Shown: positions 44,001-55,057, counted from the first letter of the stretch. The stretch is DNA of 64,000 nucleotides from Bursaphelenchus xylophilus (GCA_904066235.2 CAJFCV020000001.1:248001-312000), one strand, 5' to 3'. Notes: a model not told the origin generated them from the letters alone. Program-made: numbers and translations.

Positions 44001-47000
44001 CAACCTCATCAAAAAAAATATTTTCATTTTTTCGCACAGTGCAAATCAAAAAATTGCGCAAAAATGACTCTGCACCGTGCAAAAAAAGACAAAAATATTT
44101 TTCAAGCTGAAAATCCAGAGATAAAAAAGCGCTCAGACGCCTTTTTAATTTACTATTCTACTGCACTTTGCGAAAAATCCTGTGTTTTCCGATTGCACAG
44201 TGCGGTTTTGAAAAAAAACCAAAGTCTTCAGAAGCCTTTTGAATTTACTATTCTACCGGACCGCCCAAAACTTTACAATTTTTCCGACTGCACAGTGCGA
44301 AACTTCGCCTGTTCAAAAATGCAATGTGCAACGAAAAAAAATCGTTCGAAATCATAAAAACCAATAGTTTGAAGCCGTTGAAGCCATTCTAAACTGGTTT
44401 TAAACATCAGTTTCGTTCCTACTTCCCATAAGAATAAACTTTTTTTCCAGCGCACCGTGCAAATTCCACAAATATTTTCTAATCCGCACTGTGCATTCAA
44501 AACTCCTCCCCAACCGCTTCAAACCAACAAACCTGGAAGCAATTCCTCTTCTTGCTGCTCATCATCAAGTTTGAGAATGCCGGATTCACCGGCGGCTGCG
44601 ACAAAACCTCATACAAGACCACACTCATATTGGCGATGGAGCACTTCGAAAACCGCGCATTGTTCGGCTTGTCGCCGGAGGTGGCCGACGAAAACATGAT
44701 GTAATTTCCGTCAGGGAGACCGGGCTGACATTCCGATGGGTAATCGTGCGGCGAGCCAAAGTTGTGGCCGATTTCGTGGGCCAGAGTTAGCTGTGAGACG
44801 CGGGCCGGAACTCGGTTGCCGTAGTTGACCAGAGTGACGATTCCAGTGTTCAAGGAGCGAGAGACCATTCCTCGAGAGCCTTCGTTGTATTTCTGGTAGA
44901 TTTGACAAATCCCACCGGCAGTATCTGCAAAAAAATGTTTTTTCGACATTTTTATTGCACTGTGCAAAAACTAAAAGCTGAAAATCTCCTCTAGATCAAA
45001 ATTTCTTTTCGGAAATTGTCTCAACAGCTCCTCATAGGCTCCATTAAGCCAAATTCTCTCTAAAAATCAAACAAAAATATCAAAATCTTACTGTAATTGG
45101 GGCTGGCGACCCAAGCCAAGCCCAAAGTTCCGCCGATGAAATCTCTGAAAGTTAGAGCGTATGCCAAACAAAATGAAGAGTGATTTCGTTGGGAATTCAA
45201 GTTCAGATAGTTGGATACGTCCACATTGTCGGCGCAGAATGGGTTGTCCGAATTTTCGGTGGGCTTTCCGCCGGAACAGGTCTCATTGGTGTAAATCTGA
45301 AAAAAATGATTGTAAAATACGATCAAGCACATGTATTCAAAATTTCTATTGCATTTTACAGCTAAATACATCTAAATTTTTCCTAAAATACGGATTTCTC
45401 AAAAAAATTTTTTTTTTCAAAAAATCACAAATGATTGTAAAATACGATCAGGCACATATATTACAAATCTATATAGCATTTACAGCTAAATACATCTAAA
45501 TTTTTCCTAAAATACGAATTAAAAAAAAATTTCCAAAAAACCAAAATCGTATTTTAGCGCAAAAAATCATAAAAACACCTTCCATAAGCCCCAAAACTCA
45601 CAGTAGTTCGCTGGATGACAAAATTCAGCCCAGTAATTCCACCAAAATTCGTATTTTCGTAGATATGATTCACAGCTTTGATATGATTATAAAATAATGA
45701 TACGATCTCCTCTCGGGTTCGGATTGGGTCATGGTTCCCTTCCTTGTGGAACACATGCACATACAACTTCTGATCCGCCTGCATGTAAATTGAGCATGTT
45801 CGGACGGAGTAAATTTTGCGGCCATTTACTTCCAGAATTCGCTCGGGAAGTGATCTTTTGGTGCGGTTATTGAGGCTGAAAAAGGGTGGAAATAATTTTA
45901 CATCAAGCCAAAATAAGAGTCAGTCCTTCATCCTTCTTATTTTACTCAATCAAACCACAAAACTTGACCAAAACTCCACATATGTGCCTAAAACAATATA
46001 AATCCAAAAATTTCTCCCCGAAACTCTGCGATAAATCCCTTCCTTACCGATCATCCATCAAGTCAAAGCTCAGATGAGATTTCCTTCTAATTGTTTCGTT
46101 ATATTCATTCACCGGTTCGAACTTGTACGCGGCCGAAGTTTGTATCTTCATCATCGCGGCTTTGGTCTCGGAATTCAATCCACACCCGTGATCGGCTAAA
46201 AATATTCTCGGTAGAGTAAACCAACTCCATTTGCTTTCAATTTAACCTAAAAACCAAACAAAGAACAGTAAAATCTTACCATCTCCATCTGAATCATGAT
46301 CATGCCCATCTTTACTCTCATGCTCTTCCGGAACGTCTCGTTTTGGCCGAAATTTGTTGTGATTGATCTGTTCGTCCTTGTAGATGATCGAGTGATAGTT
46401 TTCGGGCCTCGAATCGACATCGAAATATCTGGCCGCCTTCTCAACCGTAAACGTCTCTCCGTTGCCAAGAATAATATGGCCATCAAAGAGTCCGTCCAGC
46501 AGAGAACCAAAGACTTTTGAGCGTGGATCACCGACAACATGACCCTCGTACAGAAATTGCGCCGGTCGAATCAAATGCGATTGATATTCTCCATTTACGT
46601 CGAGAAAATGGTCATCCGAGAAGATATCATTGGAATTTTCAGAGATCGGGTATAATTTCAAATGGAATAGCCTGAAATTTTATATAATTAGAAGGCCCAA
46701 TTACTAATCCAGCCTCTGACAACCAAATTCTACAAAAAAATCTTTGTTTCAAAAGAAAAATCAATTTTTTCCATCGATTTATCAAGAAATCCAATAATTT
46801 TGGGAAAAAACCAAAAATATTTCAATTTTTTCAAACACCCTAAGGGACTTTGTTGTCTCAGAAGCCTGAGGATTCCTACACAATCTTTCTAAACCATTCC
46901 AGACTAAATTGAATCAATACTTTACAGAAAACCATCAAATTTTTCAGGAACAACATTCGAAATCGAAGACATTTGGAAAAAAACTCGTTTCTTAAAAATT

Positions 47001-47319
47001 TGAAGGAACTCGGTGTATATCTTAGTTTACCTAGCAGCCAGAGACCTTATTCTAAATTTCAGACACAAAAATTGCAAAGAACATACCTGTTGTGACTCTT
47101 AAATCTGATCGAATGAGATCCGTCGGTATCTCGTTTCCTCCGGTCCAAGATCGGTCTGTAGCTCAACGTCTCAAAGTCGTCCACGTACTTGTTCAACGCC
47201 ACAGCTAAACGACTTGATTACCAAGCAGAAAAGCGAAAAATTCAAGAATAATATCGAAAAAACTCACCATTCTGCAACAAACTTAGTGCGACCACTAAAA
47301 AAACGACATTTTTGGACAT
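41043..47319 (-). CDS. ADAM10/SUP-17-like membrane metalloprotease
   Basis: Ten exons (47319-47268, 47204-47087, 46671-46280, 46195-46048, 45875-45602, 45296-45092, 44924-44533, 43677-43209, 42693-42092, 41315-41043) join in phase to 974 residues. Order: signal peptide (MSKNVVFLVVALSLLQ), prodomain starting LNKYVDDFETLSYRP, furin-type site (NRTKRS), catalytic domain with zinc site HEIGHNFGSPHD (about residues 446-457) and Met-turn YIMF, a cysteine-rich disintegrin region starting CGNQIKEPGEECDCG, a membrane segment (about 764-782) and a cytoplasmic tail. The LNKY start, GSPCNNYKGYCDIFRKC and the CCAVHTPSTNP sequence after the membrane are ADAM10 hallmarks. The family sheds Notch and other ectodomains at the cell surface. 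The last exon adds a Pro-rich tail with a PPPPY motif, probably for WW or SH3 partners. An insertion of about 18 residues precedes the disintegrin domain. Confidence 0.93.
41415..42066. repeat. Palindrome cluster with tandem ~170-bp unit in ADAM intron 9
   Basis: About eleven GCAC-N-GTGC sites. Segments near 41700-41760, 41865-41940 and 42025-42065 are copies of one unit: CACTCTCTCCATCC..., CATTTCCACCTCTGCACAG, CAAAAAATTTCCCATGCACTG, TGACCAAAAATCCAATTTCTGG. Confidence 0.85.
42857..43034. repeat. Palindrome cluster in ADAM intron 8
   Basis: About six sites, including a partial cassette: GCACTGTGC, a TCTTTTTTGCACTAAAAATACG spacer variant, then GCACAGTGC. Confidence 0.8.
43731..43984. mobile_element. 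MITE-A copy 6 (ADAM intron 7), degenerate ends
   Basis: The two arms with GGACCTGATCCAGTGG and the CAAAATGCTTCC blocks are clear, but the outermost bases and TA flanks have decayed. It is older than copies 1-3. Confidence 0.75.
44034..44490. repeat. Palindrome cluster in ADAM intron 7
   Basis: About seven GCAC-N-GTGC sites, some decayed (GCACTTTGC, GCAATGTGC), with a repeated spacer containing CCTTTTGAATTTACTATTCTAC and a CGAAACTTCGCC-like variant. A single further site lies at 44955 in intron 6. Confidence 0.8.
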
Positions 47320-48837
47320 TTTGAGGCAAGAAACGGCCTGGAAGGCCGGCAGTGTCGCGCCGCTAATGCTACCCGAATTTTGAAAGACCCTGAAAATGCG
47401 GAAATAAATCAATTTGCCCATAAAATTCGCGAAATTCCCGTCAAAACTCGATGTTATCCATGGCAGTTCAGGTGGAAACGCGAAATTCCAATGAAAATCG
47501 AATAAAGTCTGGGATGGAGTAATGAGATTTAGTGGGCGGACGAAGTGGAGTGGACAATGCCTCGGAATTGGCAAAAAAGAGAAAAATCTCGCGCACGCGT
47601 TGAGACGGAATGCCAAGAGCCGCGAATTTCGCGGGAAAATCGGAAATTTGAAAATATTTTCGAAAAAAACGTTGGAAACTGACAGGAATTGTGTTGGAAA
47701 AGGTGGAATTTAGAGTGAAAATTATAATGGAGACATTTTTTTGCCATCTGGAGGGGTTTTCGGCGATCAAAAAGAAAGATAAACAAAAAAATGTTGATTT
47801 TAGCGGGAAAATTCGAAATTTGAAAGTGCAAAAGGATAAACTAAAGCGATCAAAAACTCACAAATGATGTACTGACCATAATCAACGTACTAATGTTAAT
47901 TTACAGCCTTAAATTTGACAAAAATAACTCAAAGTCGCAAAAATTTCAAAAAAATCGTCATTTCCTCTAAACTTTTGCTAATTTCCGTAGTGATAAATTG
48001 CAAAATTAAAGAGCGAATCGTATGAAAAACATTTCGTATACATTTTGAGTAGTATTCCGCAAAAAAATTTGAGGGGAAATCCGCTTTTGTCAAAACGCCG
48101 AATTCCCGCGGGGAAAATGAATTCCACAGCCTGAACGGAACGTCATTCTGACATCCAGAGTAATTGAGGACATTCATAGTCTTAGACAGAGGATTTCTGT
48201 GCATTTTGAGATAGCATTTCGGATAAAAATTTGGGTTTAATTTGTGCCTAAAATAAGGTAATTTTTGCGAGAAGTGGAAGAAAAATGATGATAAATGGAG
48301 GTATGAACCAATTTAAGTTTAATTAAATTCATTTTCACACAATTTCCATATACAAACACCTACTATTTTCAAAAGAATCATCAAAAAAAATTTTCGAAAA
48401 TTGACTAAAAATCCAAAAAAAAAAAAATACCAAAAAACTAGTCTGAAAGCAAGTTCGAATCCAAAATTCTTGCTCGAAAAGTCAACTCGACATCCCGAAC
48501 GCCCAAAACGCACGAGATTGGCGCGAAAAATGACTCATCGTCCGCAAAAATGGAGCGTTATCCACATTCAGTGAAGGTTAATGTCGGTTAAATGGATCGA
48601 AACGCGGTTTTGAGGTCATGTGCGGCTAAGCCGGTGCGGCTCGAGACTCCGGAAATTACGAAAAAGGAGACTGGAGGTTTTTATGAAAAGTTTAAAAAGT
48701 AAAATTTTTGAGAAAAAAGTTTACAACGTCGATTTTGTAGTAATAAAAGGGTCGAAAAAGCGATAAAAATCAAGGAAACGACGACACAGTCAACAATTTT
48801 ATAGGGTATTTCGAAAATCCGATTTTTTTTTTACTTT
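47320..48837. other. Upstream region of the ADAM gene
   Basis: AT-rich DNA on the promoter side of the minus-strand ADAM gene. The open frames here (47.5-48.5 kb) show no coding character, and no GCAC-N-GTGC sites occur until 48838. Confidence 0.4.
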
Positions 48838-49524
48838 TTGCACTGTGCATTCAAAAATTTCGCACCGTGCAAAAAAATAAAAAATTTTTATTGCACAGTG
48901 CGCTCTCAAAGTTCCAATGGAAATTTCGCACAGTGCAAGGAAACCAAAAACTCAAAAACTTTATTGCACAGTGCGACGTTTATCGCGAATGCACGGTGCG
49001 AAAGAAGGCAAAAGGTCATTTGCACAGTGCAATCATTTTTTCATTTGCACCGTGCAAAATGTTTGCCTGCACAGTGCGACGTTTATCGCGAATGCACCGT
49101 GCGAAAGAAGCCAAAAGGTCATTTGCACAGTGCAATCATTTTTTCATTTGCACTGTGCAAAATGTTTGCCCGCACAGTGCAAGGTTTATCGCGAATGCAC
49201 AGTGCGAAAGATGGCAACTGTATTGCACAGTGCGCTCTCAAAGGTCCGATGGAAATTTCGCACAGTGCAAGGAAACCAAAAACTCAAAAACTTTATTGCA
49301 CAGTGCGACGTTTATCGCGAATGCACGGTGCGAAAGAAGCCAAAAGGTCATTTGCACAGTGCAATCATTTTTTCATTTGCACTGTGCAAAATTCTCTTTC
49401 AGGAATTTTGCACAGTGCAAGAAACAAAAAAGTTTATCGCACAGTGCGCTCTCAAACTTCCATGCACGGTGCGAAAATGAAAGTCCATTTGCATAGTGCG
49501 GATTCTTCAAAAATTTTGCACGGT
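48838..49524. repeat. Higher-order palindrome array between ADAM and GST genes
   Basis: More than 30 GCAC-N-GTGC sites. Units recur with identical spacers: GACGTTTATCGCGAATGCAC (four times), CATTTGCACAGTGCAATCAT followed by TTTTTCATTTGCAC (three times), and CTCAAAG(T/G)TCC.ATGGAAATTTCGCAC with GGAAACCAAAAACTC (twice). Most spacers are intact while centre bases change, so the array grew by recent unequal duplication. Confidence 0.92.
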
Positions 49525-51049
49525 GCGAAAAATTTCAAAACCAAAAACCATGCTCTAGCTGACAAAGCTCGTTAAAGACAGTATTTCCCAGACAAAATAT
49601 CGCCAAATGAACCCTTGGAATAACGAACGCCGGACCCCAAAGAAGATGTCTGTTTTACAATACGGGCGTAATAAAAGAAATCGGATCGAAAACGGGAAAA
49701 GGGGATGAAAACAAAGTTGGGGGAAAAAAGGATTGATCCGCTCTTACTACTTTTAGACGTCTGGAAGAGAGAGGCTTCTTCAGTAAAAGGATCGAGGAGA
49801 GGGTGACATTTTATACGAAAAATGGGGAAGAAAGAAAAAAAAGAAAAATTTTTTTAAAAAATGCAAGGTAAATTGGGAAAAATTTAGAGTAGAATTTTCT
49901 AATTCGAGAGAAAGATTCTTGACCAGCGGTTTGCAGAAATTATCGAGATTTTTTTAAATTAATTAAATTTTTTTTTTTTTTTTTGAGTTTTGCCACGAAA
50001 ATTTGACAGTCCGTAGCAAATGTTGAGTAAAAAATTACCACAAAAAATCAATTTTTTCCACGTAAAATTAGCAACGATATAGCCGAAAAAAGTTTTTCTC
50101 TGACGCTCTCTTCAATTTCTGCGCTCTCTCGCGAAAAAATATTGTTCAATATTTCGGTTGCTTCTGTAAACAGCGAGCTAAAATTTTCAGGAATTAAAAT
50201 ACGATCTATAGAAAATATCTATACCAAGTTTGATGCAAATCCGATCGCGCTGCGTTGAGAAATGGACGCTTTAATTTTAAGACCATTGCACTGTGCAATT
50301 GAAAAATTAATTCCAGAACCATGGGAAAGGCGAGAAAGCGGGGTGTAGAGCGACGAGAATAGGACAAATGCGATGCAATTTTATCATTTGAATTTCAAAT
50401 TTCGGAAATTTGAGAATTCCACAGCAAAAATTTTGAGTATTAGCAAAAAAAAAACATTTTTTCAATTTATAAAATACGAATTTGGCTACTATTCCTTAAA
50501 CAGATATGAAAAAAACGTTCCCTAGTTTGTGTGCTACAAGGTATACACGGAATATCATCGCTTTTAAACTAGACGGGCCACTTTTTGGTCTCTCCAAGGA
50601 CTTTTTTTACGAGAAATGTACATTTTTTTCGGTTTTTGTTCATTTAAACACGTGTCAGATTAACAATATAAAAGAAGGATTGTTTTCAGAAGTTTTCAGA
50701 GCGAAATTTAGCCTTTTTACAAAATAAAACGTTTTCGTGCCGGGACCGAAAAATTTTTCTGAATTGAAAAATTTGCCTTCTGCGTGGCAAACAACCAAAA
50801 AATTGTTATTTCTAGGCAATTTTCGGTGCGCAGAAATTTTTTTACCCGGGTTATATCGACTTTTTTATTCATAATACCTAAAATAAGGTCAAACTGAATT
50901 TTTTTCTGTTTTCCCACAATTTCCTATCTCTGGCCTTTCGAAGAATGGAATGAAATCACTTTTTCTCTCATTTTTCTTCTTCATTCAACTTTTTTCCGTC
51001 TGTCTCCATAAATTATCCCGGCCTTTTTTCCTTCAGATAGCCTAGAACA
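49525..51049. other. Intergenic, upstream of the first GST gene
   Basis: AT-rich. 50080-50240 resembles a repeat module seen at 21480-21660 (CTCTCTCG, AATATT..., GAGCTAAAATTTTCAG). A single palindrome lies near 50287. A T-rich CTTCAG acceptor at 51025-51036, 13 bases before the ATG, is a possible trans-splice site. Confidence 0.4.
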
Positions 51050-52669
51050 ATGTCCGAGCCCATTCTCTACTCGTTTTGGCGAAGTTCCTCTGCATGGAGA
51101 GTGCGAATCGCATTGGAATTGAAGAAAGTCAAGTATCAGCAAGTACACATTCACCTTTTCAAAGAAGAACAAGTAAGTATACGAGTTTTGGAGACATGTT
51201 ATACGATGGAAAGTTTTTTGCGTATAACATGTCGCCAACTAGAGCTAAAAGTTTGTACAATAGATATTGTGTTCTTAACGTCACCGGTTATGATATAAGA
51301 AGCCAATTTCGCGTGTATATCAACTAGGAACCCTATGGGGACATTTTATGCGATGAAAAGTTTCTTTCGTATAAAATGTCGCTAAGACGAGCTAAGACGT
51401 TCTGTTATAAATTTATTATATATTTTCAACAAACCATTGGCCATGACTTCACGAAGAGTAGGTCATTTTCTACTAGCAAGTGGCACTTTATACGATGAAA
51501 AATTTCTTTCGTATAAAATGTCACCCAAACGAGGTAATAGTTTTGCCACAAATTAATATTTTGTCGTCACGCTATTGGCCGTGTTTTCTCGAAAATTAGA
51601 CCACTTTTCACAGGCAGAAGACATTTTATATGATAAAAAGTTTCCTTCGTATAAAATGTCATCCAAACGAGGTCACAGTTTTACCGCTAATTAATATTTT
51701 TTCATCACGCTATTGGCCGTGATTTCTCGAAAAATATTCCACCTTTTACCGAACGGTGACATTTTATACGGCCAAAAGTTTCATTCGTATAAAATGTCCC
51801 CATTTCTTTTCAGAACAACAAAAAGTACTTGGACTTGAACCCAGCCGGATTTGTCCCCCTTTTTGTCCACGATGGCCATGTCATCCCCGAATCTTTGGCC
51901 ATTTTGGAGTACCTTGATGAGGTTTATCCGCAAGAGCCTAAACTAATCTATGGAGATGCCGCTCATAAAGCGCTCATCAGAAGCTTGGCGCTGATTGTAA
52001 GCTGGCATTCTTCGTTTTGTTTGACTAATAAAATTGCAAAAAAACCTTGTTTTAATTTTCAATTCTTCCCGAAATTCCTGTCAAAAAATCGTTTGTTTAG
52101 ATTATAACCAATATCCAGCCATTTCAAACGTCTCGCGCTGTCAGCCAGCACTCAGCCGATCCAGTAAAACAGGATGAATTTCCCAAATTTTTCATCGAAC
52201 GAGGCTTCGAGACGCTGGAGAAACGACTCCAAAAAACGGCGGGGAAATTTGCCGTGGGCGATAAATTGTCGCTGGTCGATGTTTGTATCCCTCCACAGGT
52301 CTATCAGAGTGCCAGGTAGTTAATTTGAAAAGTTTTCATTTTTTGATTTTTGCACGGTGCGGCCTGTTTTTTAGTGCAAAAATGCGGTTGCACAGTGCAG
52401 TGAGGATTATTTTTGTTGAAAATATGTGATTTTTGAATTTTTTTCAGCTGAAATGAATTTGAATTTTATTTAATTGGACTATGGAAATGATCAGGCCGAT
52501 CTTTTTTTCTCAAAAAAAAAAAAAAATTATTTTTTTTTTCAGATTCAATGTTGACATGAACAAGTTCCCAATCATCAAACGTATCAACGAAGAGCTCAGT
52601 AAAATCCCAGAGTTTGTCAAAGCCGATGGTCTCCATCAACCAGACACTCCTGATGAGCTTAGACCCTGA
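51050..52669 (+). CDS. Zeta-class GST / maleylacetoacetate isomerase, copy 1 (active-site Cys replaced by Ser)
   Basis: Exons 51050-51172, 51814-51996, 52101-52315 and 52543-52669 give 215 residues, the normal length. It begins [19 protein letters not shown]. The zeta-class signature is S-S-C, so the cysteine at position 14 is serine here, while the neighbouring copy keeps it. Other hallmarks are present: [27 protein letters not shown], and the C-terminal domain with [28 protein letters not shown] and KIPEF near the end. The family isomerises maleylacetoacetate to fumarylacetoacetate with glutathione in tyrosine degradation. The substitution need not abolish isomerase activity but should alter thiol chemistry. 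Exon structure and phases match the second copy exactly, so this is a tandem duplication. Intron 1 holds an array of hairpins. Confidence 0.92.
51192..51798. repeat. Array of five hairpins filling GST copy 1 intron 1
   Basis: Five copies of a stem whose strands read GACATTTTATACG-like and CGTATAAAATGTC-like, with a loop of about 15-20 bases, are spaced about 125-150 bp apart. The last three spacers are repeats themselves (CACGCTATTGGCCGTG, TTTCTCGAAAA, CCAAACGAGGT). The first hairpin starts 19 bases after the donor, and the last ends 15 bases before the acceptor. Confidence 0.85.
52353..52401. repeat. Two palindromes with cassette spacer (GST copy 1 intron 3)
   Basis: GCACGGTGC and GCACAGTGC are separated by a TTTTTTAGTGCAAAAA segment, the core of the palindrome cassette in inverse orientation. 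Confidence 0.8.
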
Positions 52670-53166
52670 GGGCAAAAGTTTTAAAAAATAAAAATTTTTT
52701 TGATGACAATATTTTTATCAGTTAATAAATATTATTTCTACAAGGTATTTTTTATTTTTTTGATCTTTTTTTTAGCATAAATCTACTGTGATTAAAAAAT
52801 TTTCCGCACCGTGCAGTCAACTGTTTGATTTTTTCTTCGCACCGTGCAATCAAACTCAAATTTTGATTGCACAGTGCAAAAACAAAAAAATTTTTTTGTT
52901 GAATTTCTCTCTGAAATTGGTTGCCAACCAATGCAAAGCATCTGTAGACCTTTACTTTGCACCCGAACGCCCACAAACATCACAAGTTTTCTGCGATTTT
53001 GGTCATTTACAGCCACGTGTCGTCAAAAATTGTTTACAAACGGAAAATAAACAGAAAAAGCGGGTGTTTAAAAGGTCAGACAGACCTTTGCAAGGCTCTC
53101 AATCTGTCTGCTTTTCATTTTGTATCGCGCTTTTTATCGATTTTTGTCTTGCGATTGTCCAAGACA
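52670..53166. other. Intergenic between the two GST copies
   Basis: Contains the poly(A) signal of copy 1 (AATAAA at 52724-52729), three GCAC-N-GTGC sites (52805-52880) and the presumed promoter of copy 2. Confidence 0.5.
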
Positions 53167-54465
53167 ATGTCCGAACCCATTCTCTACTCTTATTGGCATA
53201 GTTCCTGCGCATGGAGGGTTCGAATCGCATTGGGATTGAAGAAAATAAAGTATCAGCAGGTCCATAAGGACCTCGTGAAGGATGAACAGGCGAGTTTACG
53301 AGTTTTGGAGACATCTTATACGCTGGGAAGTTTTTTGCGTATAAAATGTCGCCCGATAGAATTTCTGTTTCCGTTCTAAAACGTTCACTTTTAGTGGCTA
53401 TTGGAAAATTTTCTCAGGCCCATTCTAATTCTTATTTGTCAATTTAAAAGCCCTGGCGACATTTTATACAACGCAAAGTTTTTTTGCGTATAAAATGTCA
53501 ACCAATCAGGTTAGAACTTTTCGAAATACAGTAGAACGCTCTAAATACCAATAGCTATGATTAGTGTTAATAAAAACCGTTAGCTACTAAAAAGCGACAG
53601 TTTATACGCTGAAATAATTTTTTCGTATAAAATGTCCCCAACTTATTTCAATGTTCTTCAGTGTGAACAAAAGTATTTGGACCTGAATCCAGCTGGGTAT
53701 GTGCCCGTTTTCATCCACAATGACCATGTCATTCCGGAATCTTTGGCCATTTTGGAGTACATCGATGAGGTCTACCCGCAAGAGCCTAAATTAATCTATG
53801 GAGATGCCGCCCAAAAAGCCCTCATCAGAAGTCTGGCATTGGTGGTAAGGGACTTTCTGCAATTTCGGATATTTTCAGACAATTTTCTATATGGCATTGT
53901 CAAAAAAATTTTTTATTTTTCGCCAAATTTCGCCGAAAAATCGCTTTTTTCAGATCATAACAAATATCCAGCCATTCCAAAACTTCCGTGTCACCTCCAA
54001 ACATTCGGACGACCCAGTCAAACAACATGATTTTACCAAATTTTTCATCGAAAGAGGCTTCGAAACGCTAGAGAAAAGGCTCCAGAAAACAGCGGGGAAA
54101 TTTGCCGTAGGCGATCAATTGTCGCTGGCCGATGTTTGCATCCCTCCTCAGGTTCATTGGGCAGGAAGGTGGGGAATTTTTAAAAAACATTTTTTTTTTT
54201 TGAAAAATTGAAAAAAAAAATATTTTTTAAATTGAAAAAATACTTTTTTTTTTAAAAAAAATGAAAAATATAATATATATATTTTTTTTAAATATTTTTT
54301 TGAATTTCTTTTTAATTTTTTTAAAAAATATCTTTTAGGCATCACGTGGATATGAGTCAATACCCGACAATTCAAAAAATCAACGACGAGTTGAGTAAAA
54401 TCCCCGAATTCATCGCGGCCGATGAAAAACATCAACCAGATACGCCAGAAGAGAAAAAATACTGA
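53167..54465 (+). CDS. Zeta-class GST / maleylacetoacetate isomerase, copy 2 (canonical S-S-C site)
   Basis: Exons 53167-53289, 53662-53844, 53954-54168 and 54339-54465 have the same lengths and phases as copy 1 (123, 183, 215, 127 bp) and encode 215 residues. The active-site segment [13 protein letters not shown] keeps the catalytic Ser-Ser-Cys (12-14). The thioredoxin-like domain ([27 protein letters not shown]) and helical domain ([18 protein letters not shown]) are complete. It isomerises maleylacetoacetate in tyrosine breakdown and may also handle alpha-halo acids. Intron 1 appears to use a GC donor (CAG then GCGAGT) where copy 1 has GTAAGT. Intron 1 retains the hairpin array. It is probably the main functional enzyme of the pair. 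Confidence 0.93.
53310..53636. repeat. Array of three hairpins filling GST copy 2 intron 1
   Basis: Three stems with strands GACATNTTATACG-like and CGTATAAAATGTC occur at 53310-53350, 53458-53500 and 53595-53636. Position relative to both splice sites matches copy 1 although the spacers have diverged. Confidence 0.85.
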
Positions 54466-54975
54466 TTAAAAAAGGGTTTTTTCTGGAAATCTTTTTTATT
54501 TTTTTTACATTTTTTAAAACTTTTTTTGTAATAAACATTACTTTATTTTATTTTTTTATTTTTTTTTTTGAAAAATTCTGGAAAAAAATTTTTTTATTTG
54601 TTTTACATTTTTTTGATTTTGTTTTTTTAATAAACATTACTATTTTATTTTTTATTTTTTTGAAACAGTCTGGAAAATTTTTTTTTATCTGTTTAAAAAA
54701 AACTGATTAAAAAGGGTTTTTTCCGGAAATATTTTTTTATCTGTTTTACATTTTTTTTAATTTTACTATTTTATTTTTTATTTTTTTTTTTTTTGAAAAA
54801 TTCTGAAAATATTTTTTTATCTGTTTTACATTTTTTTATTTTTTTGTAATAAACATTACTTTATTTTATTTTTTATTTTTTTGAAAAATTCTGAAAATTT
54901 GTTTTATCTGTTTTACGTATTTTTTTTCTTTTTTTTTAATATTTTATTTTTTTTATTTTTTTTAAAAAGAAATAT
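54466..54975. repeat. AT-rich tandem duplication of the GST copy 2 3'UTR
   Basis: About four imperfect units, each containing CTGTTTTACATTTTTTT, a GTAATAAACATTACTTTATTT block (with AATAAA) and TTTTTGAAAAATTCTG. Each unit duplicates a poly(A) signal, so several 3' ends are possible. Confidence 0.75.
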
Positions 54976-55057
54976 TAAAAAAATCTTCAAAAACCCCCAT
55001 AGTAATTTTAACGCCTCCCCCGGCCTTGATCCCCTCTCAACGCCCTTTATTTCCCTC

